Part shown: piece after piece, positions 53,401-64,000 of the stretch
Layout: each line of letters starts with the position of its first letter
Position numbering within the stretch: the first letter of the stretch is position 1
Assembly: GCA_035236585.1 (NCBI GenBank)
Contig: CP141134.1
Location: 21,196,414-21,260,413 of the forward strand
DNA length: 64,000 nucleotides
Source: Warburgia ugandensis
Lineage: Eukaryota > Streptophyta > Magnoliopsida > Canellales > Canellaceae
Direction: 5' to 3'
Translations under genes and position numbers: made by a program
The notes under the pieces: model-generated
The model's input: only the letters and a program-made list of their open reading frames with translations
Databases searched by the model: none
What the model was told of the DNA's origin: nothing

Positions 53401-56400
53401 CTTTTGTTTTTCTTTTGTGGGAGGGACAATGGCCTTGTGTATCCCTCACTAGTTGAAACTTGGCTATATCATTGGTTCCCTCTGGATATGCAGAAGAGAT
53501 GCATCCCTTTCTCAGCTAAAACTGGTCCCAATATGATAAAATGAGGCTCTTTAACCAAGTCTCAAAACAAATCTCCCTCTTAGCCTGCCATGTGTCTTAT
53601 TTGACCACAGTAAATGGTTACTGCATGTAACTGCTCCGAGGGAGTTAACCAGAGTGGAATCTCTCAGAGGGAGTTAACCAGAGTGGGTGATTAAATGGGA
53701 CACATGGCAGGATGAGTGGGATACTCACTTTGAGGCTTGGTTAAAGAGCCTCAGTTTATCACTTCCCTAGATATGGATGTGAGTCAAATCATTTGAGTGA
53801 TTGGTACTAATGGGGTTGCCCTGCTGGTCACCCTGTTCTTCCATTGTTTAATGTACTATATGCACATCAATTATCAAAGCTGACATTGTAATTCTTTGTG
53901 TGTGTAGTATTATACCTGATAGTAACATTCTAGGAATTGATTAAACATACATGACGCTTATAAAAAAATAAATTTCTGTTTCAAAAACTCTGGTAACTTA
54001 TCATAGATGTGATAGGCAGTGGAAAGCAGCTATCGATGCACACCAAAATTGTTGTATTTGCTTCATTTAGATGCAGAGATTGGGATTTCATATGGTTCAT
54101 TTATGCTTCTTCTGGTGTTGGTATTTTTCAGTACTACAATAATATTAAGCATCGTTTATAGATTTCCTCATTCTACTCAAATTGGACCGAGGCTTTGACT
54201 TGTCTGTCTCAATTAATTTGGAGTACATTTCTTGAAAAATGTGTGATATGTATTTTAGCCCTTTGCCTTCTGCAACTGGAGATCCATTTCTACAGAAACA
54301 TCTGGAGCTTTAGTTTCTTGTCTGTTACAATTTTTCCTCCTTTATATTTCTACTTTAGGCCATTGTGGCCGGCCCCTTCCCCGGACCATGCATAGGTGGG
54401 AGCTTCGTGCACCGGGGCTGCCCCTTTATATTTCTATAGAAACTATTTTCCTATGTACGGTCAATCTCTGACAGTGCCATTGTTTACCAGTGTGATACAA
54501 CAATTTTCTCCAGAGTTGGAGCAGGAAGAAGACAGTGGATGCCAGCAACAGGGAAGTCCGCCTAACAGCTCGCCTTCAGGGTCTTTAGGTATGATGCTTT
54601 TGCTGAAAATACTTGCTAATAGCAACTACAGTTATGTTATTAATTTCTTAAAGTATCACATGGGGCTTTTTCAGGTTCAGCCCCCCATGTGCCAAATACA
54701 TCTGGTTGCCTTGAGAATGTAGCAATTCAGGGTCTACATTCTGCAATAAGATCACCTATAAGCCCATTCATTGAACATGCATTTCATGGAATCTCCTCTA
54801 GCTTGCCTCGTAGTTTGTCCTCTCCAGTCAGAGTTGCATCTGTGGGCTCTAGCAATCAATCTGGACTTGTTGAGCCCAGTCACTCACTGGGTCAGATAAA
54901 ATTTGGTTTTCAGTCCATGGCAAGCTTTCAACCTCATTCGGTTCCAGAGTATCATGATGGCTTAACAAATGGTATTTCTTATGACTCCCCTGGCACCATA
55001 TCAGGCATGGCAGCAAGCATAAATTCCAGAACATCTGAAGGAATTGATAACAGGCACATGCACAGACGAGTAGGTTCGGGTGGGCTTAACAGTCACTCAT
55101 TTGAGCTTAATGAAGGTGGTAAGTTCAGAAAAATGCTTGTAAGTTTATCTCTGTTCTGTCAATCAGGAGTAGCTCCTTTGAATCATATAATTTCTGCTAA
55201 TCATGAACTTGCTAGTCTGAAAGTTAATGTCCTGAGTTGAGCTGGCACAGCCAGATCAAAAGAAACGTGCTAGTTGGTTCTGGTTGATTTTGGTTTAGAG
55301 GAGAATTGCTATATTCTTCTTTCTAGCTGCTTGCTTTGTTTTGCTTACGTTACCTCTTTTTTGCAGTGTTTGGGGCATCAGGAAATGGATGTTGCCCTCT
55401 TCACGGCCAGCATTATGTGTGGGGTAATTCCAACTCTTATCACCCTCCTCCACAAGGCCCCCTGATGTGGACCAACTCACCATCATTTGTAAATGGAGTT
55501 CATGCCCATCCCCCGCATCAAATGCATGGTCTTCCTAGAGCTCCATCTCATATGATGAATACAATGTTACCGTTACACCACCACCATGTGGGTTCTGCTC
55601 CCACTGTCAATCCCTCTCTCTGGGACAGGCGACATGCTTATGTGGGAGACTCTGCTGAGTCATCTGCTTTCCACCCAGGTTCTCTTGGAAGTATGGGTTT
55701 TTCTGGTAGCTCCACACTGCATCCCCTGGAACTTGGTTCTCATAACATCTTTCCTCATGTTGGTGGAAACTGTATGGACTCATCAATTTCCTCCCCTAAT
55801 GTCGGAATGCCTTCCCCACAGCAAAGATGCCACATGTTTCCGAGTAGAAACCATTTGATTCCTATGGCTACTTCTTTTGATGCCCCGGGTGAGAAGGTTA
55901 GGAGCCGGAGAAGTGATGCTACTAATCAGGCTGACAACAAGAAACAGTACGAACTTGATATTGACCGCATATTACATGGGGAAGATACCAGAACTACTCT
56001 CATGATAAAAAACATCCCTAACAAGTATGTAACTTTATCTTGCGCTCCATCATTTACCATGCTCCTTCATTTTTAGTTATGGTTACTCACTAACTTGATC
56101 TTAGCTCTGCTGTTGATAGAAGACATCGTCTGTGGATAATTTTACTTATGTTTTTTCTCTTGGTGTTTGGTTGATTTTTGCTAAAGGTACACTTCCAAGA
56201 TGCTCTTGGCTGCAATTGACGAGCACCATCGAGGAACATATGATTTCATTTATTTGCCAATTGATTTTAAGGTGTATCAGTCGAAATTCAGTTTTGGCCT
56301 ATGTTGTAGTTTTTCTGTTTCTTTGTTATCAATGTAGTTGACTCAGATTTTGCCTTTTCTTGTAGAACAAATGCAATGTGGGTTATGCCTTTATCAATAT

Positions 56401-57154
56401 GATTGATTCTATGCAGATTGTTTCGTTCTTTCAGGTTTGTTATTCAATGTGTGCTGTCATCTATTAATTATTAAATTGTCTCCATGTTCAAATTTTGAAA
56501 GCTACACTGTTATTGTTTAATTATAAAATTGTGTGCGTTCCCTCAGTTTTCAAAAGCTAAACAAAATGGTACAATTTCTGCAGGCATTTAATGGTAAGAA
56601 ATGGGAGAAGTTTAACAGCGAAAAGGTGGCATCACTTGCATATGCACGCATCCAAGGGAAAGCTGCTCTCATTGCTCATTTCCAGAATTCAAGCTTGATG
56701 AACGAGGATAAACGTTGCCGTCCTATTCTTTTCCATTCTGATGGCCCAAATGCAGGAGATCAGGTAATCATCACATGGTACTAAAAGTTTTGGTGTTTTA
56801 ATCCATAGATTTAGAATGACTTTATGTGCAAATTATCTTTGCTTCAGTTATGAATGGTTCTTGTTATTCCTTATTGGTGGTTTTATACTTTGTATTCATT
56901 TACCTGAGGTAGTATCCAATTTTATTCCTTTCGTTTGCTTTCTTCAACTGTCTTAAATTAGAATTCTTATCCTGTCTTCTTCATTTTTGCAGGAGCCCTT
57001 CCCATTGGGTGTCAATATCCGGTCTCGCCCTGGCAAATCCCGAACCAGCAGCAATGAGGAGAACCACCAAGGAAGCCCACCAACCTCTGGCAATGGGGAG
57101 GAATCTTCTAACGGAACAGAATCTTCATCCGGTTCTGGCAAGGATTCGGAGTGA
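47424..57154 (+). CDS. MEI2-like RNA-binding protein, 14 coding exons, 1,002 aa
   Basis: Coding exons: 47424-47519, 47814-47859, 50049-50378, 51167-51582, 51717-51875, 52539-52655, 52737-52885, 54491-54588, 54675-55118, 55367-56024, 56187-56271, 56366-56434, 56584-56763, 56993-57154. All introns are GT-AG and phases join without a stop (3,009 nt). The start MPYEIMDQR and FFSEEIRFPTERQIGFWKP resemble N-termini of plant MEI2-like (AML/OML) proteins. RRM1 is about residues 274-349 (RNP2 LFVRNI, RNP1 RGFVMISY). RRM2 is about 360-432 (LVVFNL, HHKFIEFH). The MEI2-type C-terminal RRM3 is about 826-945 (LMIKNIPNK, VGYAFINM). An acidic stretch (about 190-245) precedes RRM1 and a His/Pro/Ser-rich linker lies between RRM2 and RRM3. 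In this family the C-terminal RRM binds RNA, and members act in meiosis and in meristem or organ growth. Which subclade (AML1-5) it belongs to is not settled here. The exon reading is by eye without transcripts. Confidence 0.95.
52186..52291 (-). mobile_element. 5'-truncated Au SINE, antisense in intron 5
   Basis: The plus strand carries AGCCCAGTGCATGAAGCTCC, GGGGAAAGGCCGGACCACAA, CGCAGCCTTACC-like and GAGGCTGTTTCCA words in the order expected for the reverse complement of the Au SINE body. The tRNA-related head, with polymerase III boxes, is absent beyond 52291. Imperfect CTTCTTTTC / CTTCTCTTT words at the ends may be the target duplication. It lies between the exons encoding RRM1 and RRM2. 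Confidence 0.8.
53534..53761. mobile_element. MITE with about 78-bp terminal inverted repeats, in intron 7
   Basis: Left arm (53534-53612) and right arm (about 53684-53761) are inverted copies beginning TGATAAA and sharing TGAGGCTCTTTAACCAAG and CTGCCATGTGTC, roughly three quarters identical overall. The 228-bp element has no coding capacity. The centre holds a 20-base direct repeat, GAGGGAGTTAACCAGAGTGG, at 53638 and 53667. No clean target duplication was found; long arms suggest a Mutator-like or similar family, but this is unsettled. Confidence 0.75.
54353..54422 (+). mobile_element. Au SINE 3' fragment with 14-bp target-site duplication, in intron 7
   Basis: About 70 bases containing GGCCGGCCCCTTCCCCGGAC, GGGAGCTTCGTGCACCGGGG and CTGCC, the well-known 3' part of Au SINEs. 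CCTTTATATTTCTA occurs directly before (54339-54352) and after (54423-54436), showing a LINE-style insertion truncated at the 5' end. It ends 54 bases upstream of the next exon (54491), so the acceptor and its pyrimidine tract follow the duplicated target. Confidence 0.9.
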
Positions 57155-57427
57155 CCAAGTAACTTTTTCCGGGCACTAGTAACCTTACTACCAAAACAAG
57201 TAACACAAGTGCATCTCAACAGTTCTATATATTTTTTTCCTGTAAATTCTGGTCACTATATATTGAGGGAAGGGGGCTGACGGATTCCTTGGGTTGCTTC
57301 CGAGACGCTTTTTCATTTTGAAACCAAGCATATAACTGAGCTAGCTACTTACTGAGTTGTAATAGAGGCATATGAAGTAATAGGCGAAAACGGAGGGAGA
57401 GCTTCGAGATTTTGGATGGTCGAGGGA

Positions 57428-57433
57428 AATAAA
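57428..57433 (+). terminator. Polyadenylation signal AATAAA of the MEI2-like gene
   Basis: AATAAA 274 bases after the stop codon, preceded by U-rich and TGTAAA-type words near 57240. Plant 3' ends are usually heterogeneous, so other sites up to about 57670 (ATTAAA) are possible. Confidence 0.5.
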
Positions 57434-57439
57434 TGTACA

Positions 57440-59285
57440 GGAGTTTGTGAGCGAGGACTTTTTCACTGCGGTTAGAAAAGGCTTCTTTTTGCTGTTGTTG
57501 TTTTCTTTCTTTCCTCTTCTGCCTCTATTTTTGGGTTTGGAGCCCATTTGGGCTTTTGTGTTTTTCGGATATTATTGACAAAACTGGATGCTTTCTATCT
57601 CTTGTCAATTCTTGACGCGTCGTTGTATGCTGCATTGAAAGAGTAGATAATTGGTCATCTGCTAATTAAAGGTTGCATTTTCTCCTTAGTGTTATTTACT
57701 ATTCTGTTGTCTGTGACTGATCCTGTTTATATTCTGATATCTGGCATGACATCTAAGCAATCTATTTAATTTGAGGCACCCCACGTTTACATAAGAGGAC
57801 TCTATATGATCTTGTACTTTACCTGTTTCCTCCGTCTTGGGTATCTAGGCTCTTGGATGATTCTGCTAGCATTTTAGAAGGAAAATGCTTCGGGAATGCT
57901 TTTTGACGATACAACCTTGTTAGGCCTCACTTTATATGATTTGATCCAGTTATCATGTTCAGTGTACCTTAATGGTTATGAGTTTTTTAGGTAGCTTAAA
58001 TAAGGCAAGCGGAACAAGATATTTCAGGTCATCCACAGGCAGTACCTAGCTACAAGGTATTCCTTTCTGCGTCCTGTTCGCCTTCCCAGAAGAACCCATA
58101 TAAACGAAACAGTGTTTAGAGGACAGAGGACGGATTCACCAATTGGGGAAGGTGTCCTATCGTTTTGAAAGGTTTGGGCAAAAACGAAGCCAGAATGGTA
58201 GCTTTGCCAACATCAACAATTAGAAGGGTGCCCGAAAAAAATCTTGCGGAAAAAAGATAGTGGAATGGCACTTTTGTAAATATCTGAAAAAGGATAATTG
58301 AAGCGGGATACTACTAAAACGGAAGTGCATTAGAGAGAGAAAGTCGCGATGGAATGTGGCAATTTTGCGGCGATCGAGAAAATGACATTTATTTGAGGAT
58401 AACAATTTGCTGTTCTGTTGGCACCCTGTCTCTAAGTGGCATTCCTGCACGTGTTACTTACTAGTTTTGAAAATATTGATGTCTTGTTAGGGACATTTTC
58501 TTGAGTAAGAAGCAAATATATTTTGGAAAACTACAAACACGTGGCAAATTCAAGAATTTAAGTTAGTGATTCTTCTAATAACTATAAGAGTCACGCTCTT
58601 AGGCAAGCAAAGAAGTCATACTTTACTTTTTCCTAGATGTTGCCCTCTTTTGAAAGATCTAGACCAATTATCTTACTAAAAATGCATTAGATTGGATGGA
58701 TATTAAAGTTTAAGACCATTGGATGCTTATAATCTAAGTTGTAGGTGCTGAAAATTAGAGCCAATGATATTTTAAACGTTTTTCAAAGGTAAAGAAATAA
58801 GTGGCCAAGACCATCCAAATGAAGTACTTTTTCATGGGTATATCTATCTTGGGGATGCCCAATAAGATGAATAGTTTATATTTTTTGAAAGAGTTCAACA
58901 TTGATGAAACATGGAATGTCGACTTCTTAGTATGCCCACTAGTGTTAACTCTTACCAGGACTCTAACCATAAATATATTAATACATCTTAAGAAAAAAAA
59001 TTTATTTGAATATAATAAGATAGTGAAATAACATTCACATATATGTACAATTTTCACAAAATTTCAAAATCACCAACAATTTAAGGATAATAGAAAAATC
59101 AAATAATGTTGCTTTTACAAGTTAAAACTAGGGAAACTTCGTAATATAGTGAAATTTATAAACAATTTTGTATGATTTTTTTTCTAGTGAAATTTATTCA
59201 TATAAAAGGTCTATACATAATTTAAAACTTTTTAAAAATTTGTGTGGGCTCTTAAGAACCCACATCCATACAGATGCATTTGTCC
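57440..59285. other. Downstream spacer, no gene recognised
   Basis: Includes the rest of the 3' flank. A slightly less AT-rich part at about 58000-58460 looks like degraded repeat text but matches nothing else in the window. A 22-base near-palindrome (TGTGGGCTCTT...ACCCACA) lies at 59243-59264. Open frames here are short and featureless. Confidence 0.45.
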
Positions 59286-59288
59286 ATG

Positions 59289-59440
59289 GATTAACTGAGG
59301 CTCTTTTACTAGGTCTCACAGTGAGGCTCCCACTTAGGCCACCTATAATCTGGTTAACTACCAATGTTCGGTAAAATGCACTAACCACTTACTCAGGTTA
59401 AATAAGACACATGCCTTCTTGAGAGGGAGCCTCAACTCTA
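59289..59440. mobile_element. Possible diverged relative of the intronic MITE
   Basis: The left side reads GATTAACTGAGGCTCTTTTA and CAGTGAGGCTCCCACTTAGG, parallel to the MITE arm at 53534. The right side has AAATAAGACACATGCC and GGGAGCCTCA, the inverse of that arm's CATGTGTCTTATTT and TGAGGCTC. The arms are shorter and more diverged, so the assignment is tentative. Confidence 0.4.
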
Positions 59441-60555
59441 AATGTCAATGTATTTGGATACTTATAGACTGTTTTTATGTCCATTTGAATTGCAGTCATT
59501 AATTCTTTTAAGTTTTCTCAATGACCAAAAACAAGGCTTTAGAATCATCCAAATGCATTGAGATTTGGTATCCTACATATTGAAGCCATTTTGAACAAGA
59601 TAAATGGCACAGATCTTTTGAAAGAAGTCACTCTCCATCGCAAAATGAAGCATCAACTTCTTTGAATGTATCAGTGTGCCAACTATTACCAGAACTCTTT
59701 AAATTTACACCAAGAAGCTTTTCTGCAAAAAGCCAACCTTTGTGGTTAAAATTTGGTAGGAACAATCATTGTCACCTGAATTTTATTATAGAAAAAGATG
59801 ATAAAAACCCTTATATTTGTTTTTATTTTTCTTTATTTTTAATGGACTCGATAGTCGCTGCATACCATTTTCTGTGCCTCGTTTGTGGTTCTTTCATCTT
59901 ATCTTAGTGTTTGCTTTTGTTTCATAAAAATTGAAGTTCTATTAACAACATCTATTTCCCTTTTTCCTTTTTATTTCAGTCTTTCACCATGGATAAGACC
60001 AAAGTAAAGAGAGATAGAGGTTTAAGGAATAAATGGCAGATGATTAATTTTGTCAAATTGGCATGCCTTTATTAGGATTTTTTATATACCAACACATTAG
60101 TCAAGTTCGAAGTCACTTGATCTAATCTAGGTTAGCTTGATCTTGATTTAACCAGAGACTACTTGATTTGACCAGATATTGGGTCCAAAATCTTGTTTTT
60201 ACCCTATCTCGTTTGAGCTTGCCTAATTTAAGTACAAAAAGGGCAATTTTGACTTGGGCTAAGATTCGAACCATGTTTGACTATAATTTGATATAAATAT
60301 TAAAATATTAAAATAATCTACATTCATGCCCAATTCTTATGCAACCTATGACGGCATAAAGTAATAGCCTCCAACAAGATGATGTTTTTGAGCCCATCTT
60401 GAATGCCATGAAACATGTTCATGGCCATCCATGCAGGTCATCAAGCATATTTGTGGGATGTCCTTGTATAACATTTGGTGTTCCTCTTTGCTTACAATGG
60501 AACTTGCTAATAGGCCTACCATGCATAATATGAACCCTATTGATAGGCCTCTCAT
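59441..60555. other. AT-rich intergenic stretch, no gene seen
   Basis: No domain, RNA gene or repeat was recognised. About 60060-60300 has CT/GA-poor, A/T-rich text with several short words (ACTTGATTTGA, TTGACTTGG) repeated loosely. Confidence 0.45.
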
Positions 60556-61145
60556 AACTTTAATTTGAAATGAGTGTGGATAGATTTTAGAGTTCACCAT
60601 TTAAATAGCTTTTTATATGAAAATATATATGGTTAACTTCTAGGCTTTACCATGTCAATAGCTTCTCAATTGACAATGACTATGGATGCTTCCAAGTCCC
60701 ACTATTCCAATAGTTTCTTATTTGAAATGTCTGTGCATAGCTTTTGGGCCTTGCATGTAAATGACTTTCATTTTAAAATGAGTATGGATAGCTTCTAGGG
60801 CCCACCATATAGATAATTTCTCATTTGAAATGTGTGTGGGACTATGTGTAACTTCTGGGGCCTACCGTGTAAGTAACTTTTTATTTGAAAATGTGTGTAA
60901 ATAGCTTCTTATTTGTAAATAGCCTTTCTTATTTGAAATGCATGGGAATAGCTTCTAGGGACCACCATGTAATAACTTCTTACTGGAAATAGGTGGAGAT
61001 AACTTCTAGAGCCCACCATGTAAATAATTTCTTATTGGAAAATGAGAGTGGATATCTTCTAGGGCCTATTACATAAATAGCATGTTTGTTGAAAATGGGA
61101 GCGAATATCAATTTTTATTTGTTTGAAATAGGTATGAATATCAAT
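60556..61145. repeat. Degenerate minisatellite, about 52-bp unit, about 10 units
   Basis: Words of the form GGATAGCTTCTAGGGCCCAC, ACCATGTAAATAAC and TTCTTATTTGAAATG recur in that order. The CTTCTAGGGCC core falls at about 60635, 60688, 60738, 60790, 60851, 60953, 61000 and 61054, with steps of about 47-61 bases and one of about 102. Units are diverged, so the array is old. Confidence 0.75.
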
Positions 61146-61404
61146 TTCTGATGCCCAACCCCCATTTTCTCAAACTCTTGCATAATCAAGTTTAAAATAA
61201 TTCTCCACTTGTTTTTCTCCAAGTTAAAAATAACATTCAATTTCCATTAGTAATAGATTTAAATATGAAAATCAACCTAACCTGAGTTAGAATCCACTAA
61301 CAATAAGTTAGGCTGAGTTTTCATAAGCTCTTGCTAGTTTAGGTATGACTAATAATAATTTTGAAAGATCTAAGACAACAAACAGTATGACTAACAATAA
61401 TTTA
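61146..61404. other. Short AT-rich spacer
   Basis: No gene seen. Two related words, TATGACTAATAATAATTT and TATGACTAACAATAATTT, lie about 40 bases apart at 61345 and 61386. Confidence 0.4.
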
Positions 61405-63321
61405 TGTGATTTTAATTATACTACAGATGCACAAGTCTATTGTAGAATAGACTGGAAAAAACGGGTCAATCTCATAGAGACTCCTTGTTAAACGCCGTTC
61501 AATTAAACTTAGATTATCCTGCTTTAACCTAACCAATGATTAAGGAAAGCAATAACTCTAAGCACTAAAGTAAAGAAAATATACTAAAGCAAGGAAATAA
61601 AACAAGTAAAGTAAAGCAAATTAACTAATAACTTGAATAAAAATTAATTTCATTAATGTACAATGGAAACGCGTACAAGAAAGAACAAAGTAAAGTAAAT
61701 AATACTTCTTGTTCCTGGCTTGAACATTCACTGTAGGGATTTCTTGTTGTGTCACTCAACAAGGGCTTGTACACATCAATCCAACCCAAAGTACACTAGA
61801 TTACACCCAAGCAAGCATCATTCATACAACTCCTTTTACTTATTTAGGCACACGACTTGTAGGTGACAAGCAAAGAGAGAAGTCTCCCCTAACATACCAC
61901 TCACTCAAAATAGCATTAACCATACCACTTTTAGTATTTAGGAAGGAGAGTGTCCTTGGGTTCCATAGAAAGTGACACAAGGTTTTTTCCCTTTCCAAAC
62001 TGTTCCCAAAATCCTAAGAAAAAAGAAAGATGGAAGGAAAAGAAGAAAGGTGAGTGTTGGTAAGGGTGCTGTGTGTGCACCTGTAGTTTTAAGGAAGAGG
62101 GGTGAAAGGGTGAATGCAAAAGCAAGGAAGCAGGGGGGAAACGTAACACACACAAGATTGGAGAAGCATGCAAGGGAGAGTGCAGTGCATGTAAAAGTAG
62201 AAAGGAAAGGGGTGCGCTTAAGTGAAAGGTGAATGTGTGGAAGTGAAAGATGGAAGAAGGTGTGCAAGAGAGATGCGAGTAAGGGATGACATGCAAGGAA
62301 GAATGCATGAAAGAGATGGAAGTGCAAGAGAGATGCACGCAAAGGAAAAAAAGCATGCAAATGAGGGGGACGAGAAGGATGCATGTAGGTGTAAGATTGA
62401 GCAAGCATGAAAGAGAAATAATGGTGGGTGATGTGTGTAAATTTAAGTGGGAAAATGAGAAGGGGGATAAGAGATAGGATGGGAGAAGGGTCCACCCAAA
62501 GAGGGGTGCGCACCACATCTTGAAGAGGAGTTAGAGAGAGGAGCACATCAAAGACAGGTGCTTATCACTCCTACTCTCCTATATCAGTCCTCACTTAACA
62601 AGAAGAAAGAAAAGGAATGTAAGAGAGAGGGATGAAGGGGGTGGTAGGTTGAGACTCTTACCTCTTCTCCAAGGGTTAGACATGTAGCTCTAAGGGAGAG
62701 ATTTGAGAGTGATCTCTCTTGCTCTATTTTTCTAGATTTTAGCTTTAATGTTCTAGGAAAAAGTAAGAGATCCATTCTCCTTCTTTCTTTCTTATTTCTC
62801 TCCTATGAAACCGTGAAATCAAGGGGGTTACACCACCTCCCATGGAAAAATGGTGTTCTCCTTAGTGTGGTTCCCTCTTGTGATTAAGTAGGACAAAGAC
62901 TGAGTGAAAAAGGCCTTCATGTGGGCCACAGTCCTTGACTTGTTTTGTTTCATAAAATGATCATATATATATATATATATATATTTATATCTATTGTATG
63001 TGATTTGAGCTTTCCTTAGAAGCATCCTAAGGTGGTGGTTTACTTGTATGCATGCATGGGAAGTTCTTACTATAACTTTGATAACAATACCCTCGTATCA
63101 TTCTAATCCTATAGACTTCTTGGTTGGCATGCGAGCCCTTGACATTGCTTAGAAAATAGTCTTGCTCTTTTTGGGTTTTTGAATGCTAAAAATAACACCT
63201 TTTAGTTGTACCCTAATCTTGGAAAATGTAAAATAAAATCTAATTAGGGATATTTAAATAAATTTTAGGGTTAGAAATTGCTAATATAGAGGTATCACAT
63301 GTCATATTTCTAAATTTATCA
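61405..63321 (-). mobile_element. Solo-like LTR, Tat/Athila-type layout, about 1.9 kb
   Basis: On the minus strand it starts near TGATAAATTTAG and ends near TAATTAAAATCACA. Near its 3' end is the box ATGCACAAGTC followed by GGGTCAATCTCATAGAG, which corresponds to the CAAGTGCACG / GATCTCACGAGG pair at 32495-32540. It is collinear with 14440-16854. No primer site or polypurine tract adjoins it and no convincing 5-bp duplication was found, so the edges are approximate. Long open frames at 61931-62546 in both minus frames reflect purine-rich composition and are not counted as genes. An AT run lies at 62963-62983. Confidence 0.5.
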
Positions 63322-64000
63322 AATACTCCTAGACTTACATTTTGCAAGTACTCGAGCAGAAGTATAAAATAGAAAATGAGAAATCTAAAAAAATCCTAAC
63401 CACTTTTATAGTTGCTGCCATCTACATTTAGCATATGCATAAAACCTTTAAACCCCTAAGTTATCCTAGGGTATGACTTGTAGTCTTGTAATGGTTTCCA
63501 CAAATGACACCCACAACCATTTAATAACTTTTATGAAAGTCCTTCATTTATCTCAAAGAATTTTCTTTTATTCAGCTTTCATTGAACTTCTAACTTTAGC
63601 ATGCTAATAAAAATGAATAAAATTTTAAGATCTGAACTATATACTAATGATATTATAGTACTTTATCAAACCTTAGAGTGTAAGTGTGTGAATATAACCA
63701 ATATATACATAATTATCACTCTCCAAGCAAATTATAATCTAAATTACCATCCAAAAGTATGCATTGACTTCAAATCTCACAAGATATTCTAGCCACTTAG
63801 AAAGAAGTCACTTAGAAGTGGGTATAAATCTCATCAATATGTAAGCTAAGTAATGTTCATCAAAGCCAAATTCTCACATATTTCATATAGAGAACAATAA
63901 GTTTGAAAAAATCTAATAAGGTCTCATGGAAAGAATATCAACTATTAAGGAATGTTATACTATATCAACTTCTTATTCATTCATAACCACAGCCAAGTCA
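63322..64000. other. AT-rich end of window, no gene seen
   Basis: No recognisable gene, RNA or repeat; the 63-codon open frame at 63601-63792 is in AT-rich text without similarity. Confidence 0.45.

Noticed and set aside
61931-62546. Two overlapping 195-202-codon minus-strand frames
   Set aside because: Both frames are open over the same purine-biased LTR segment and show only low-complexity Leu/Ser/His/Pro text, so neither is a likely gene.

Overview
The window looks like nuclear DNA of a flowering plant with a large, repeat-rich genome. The signs are a plant-type MEI2-like gene with 14 coding exons and GT-AG introns, two Au-type SINE fragments in its introns, plant Ty3/gypsy LTRs with initiator-Met and Asp-type primer-binding sites, and long CT/GA microsatellites. 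I cannot name the species. All boundaries and the gene model were read by eye.

Layout. Bases 1-37,347 are almost wholly repeats. From left to right: (i) a minus-strand Ty3/gypsy element with 5.4-kb LTRs and only a 1.3-kb interior (1-10,666; its left LTR runs off the window); (ii) an LTR with adjacent Asp-type primer site, of Tat/Athila type (10,667-13,501); (iii) a second LTR of that general type (about 14,440-16,854); (iv) the 3' end of another minus-strand gypsy element, with LTR, polypurine tract and a protease remnant (16,855-21,980); (v) a 10.3-kb tandem satellite array of 28 units, mostly 368 bp (21,981-32,285); (vi) an old gypsy LTR split by a 2.76-kb solo LTR with a 5-bp target duplication (32,286-37,347). 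After 1.2 kb of unassigned DNA comes a 4.7-kb plus-strand solo LTR flanked by GGAGC (38,597-43,304).

The only convincing gene lies at 47,424-57,154 on the plus strand. It encodes a MEI2-like RNA-binding protein of 1,002 residues with three RRMs. It has a CT-rich leader, two short upstream ORFs, a probable leader intron, a MITE and two truncated Au SINEs in introns, and an AATAAA signal after the stop. Downstream are unassigned AT-rich DNA, a possible second MITE, a degenerate 52-bp minisatellite (about 60,556-61,145) and another solo-like LTR (about 61,405-63,321).

Most interesting are the 368-bp satellite, which starts inside gypsy-derived sequence and has a mosaic higher-order structure, and a hairpin near the 3' end of three different gypsy LTRs whose stem sequence changes while pairing is kept.
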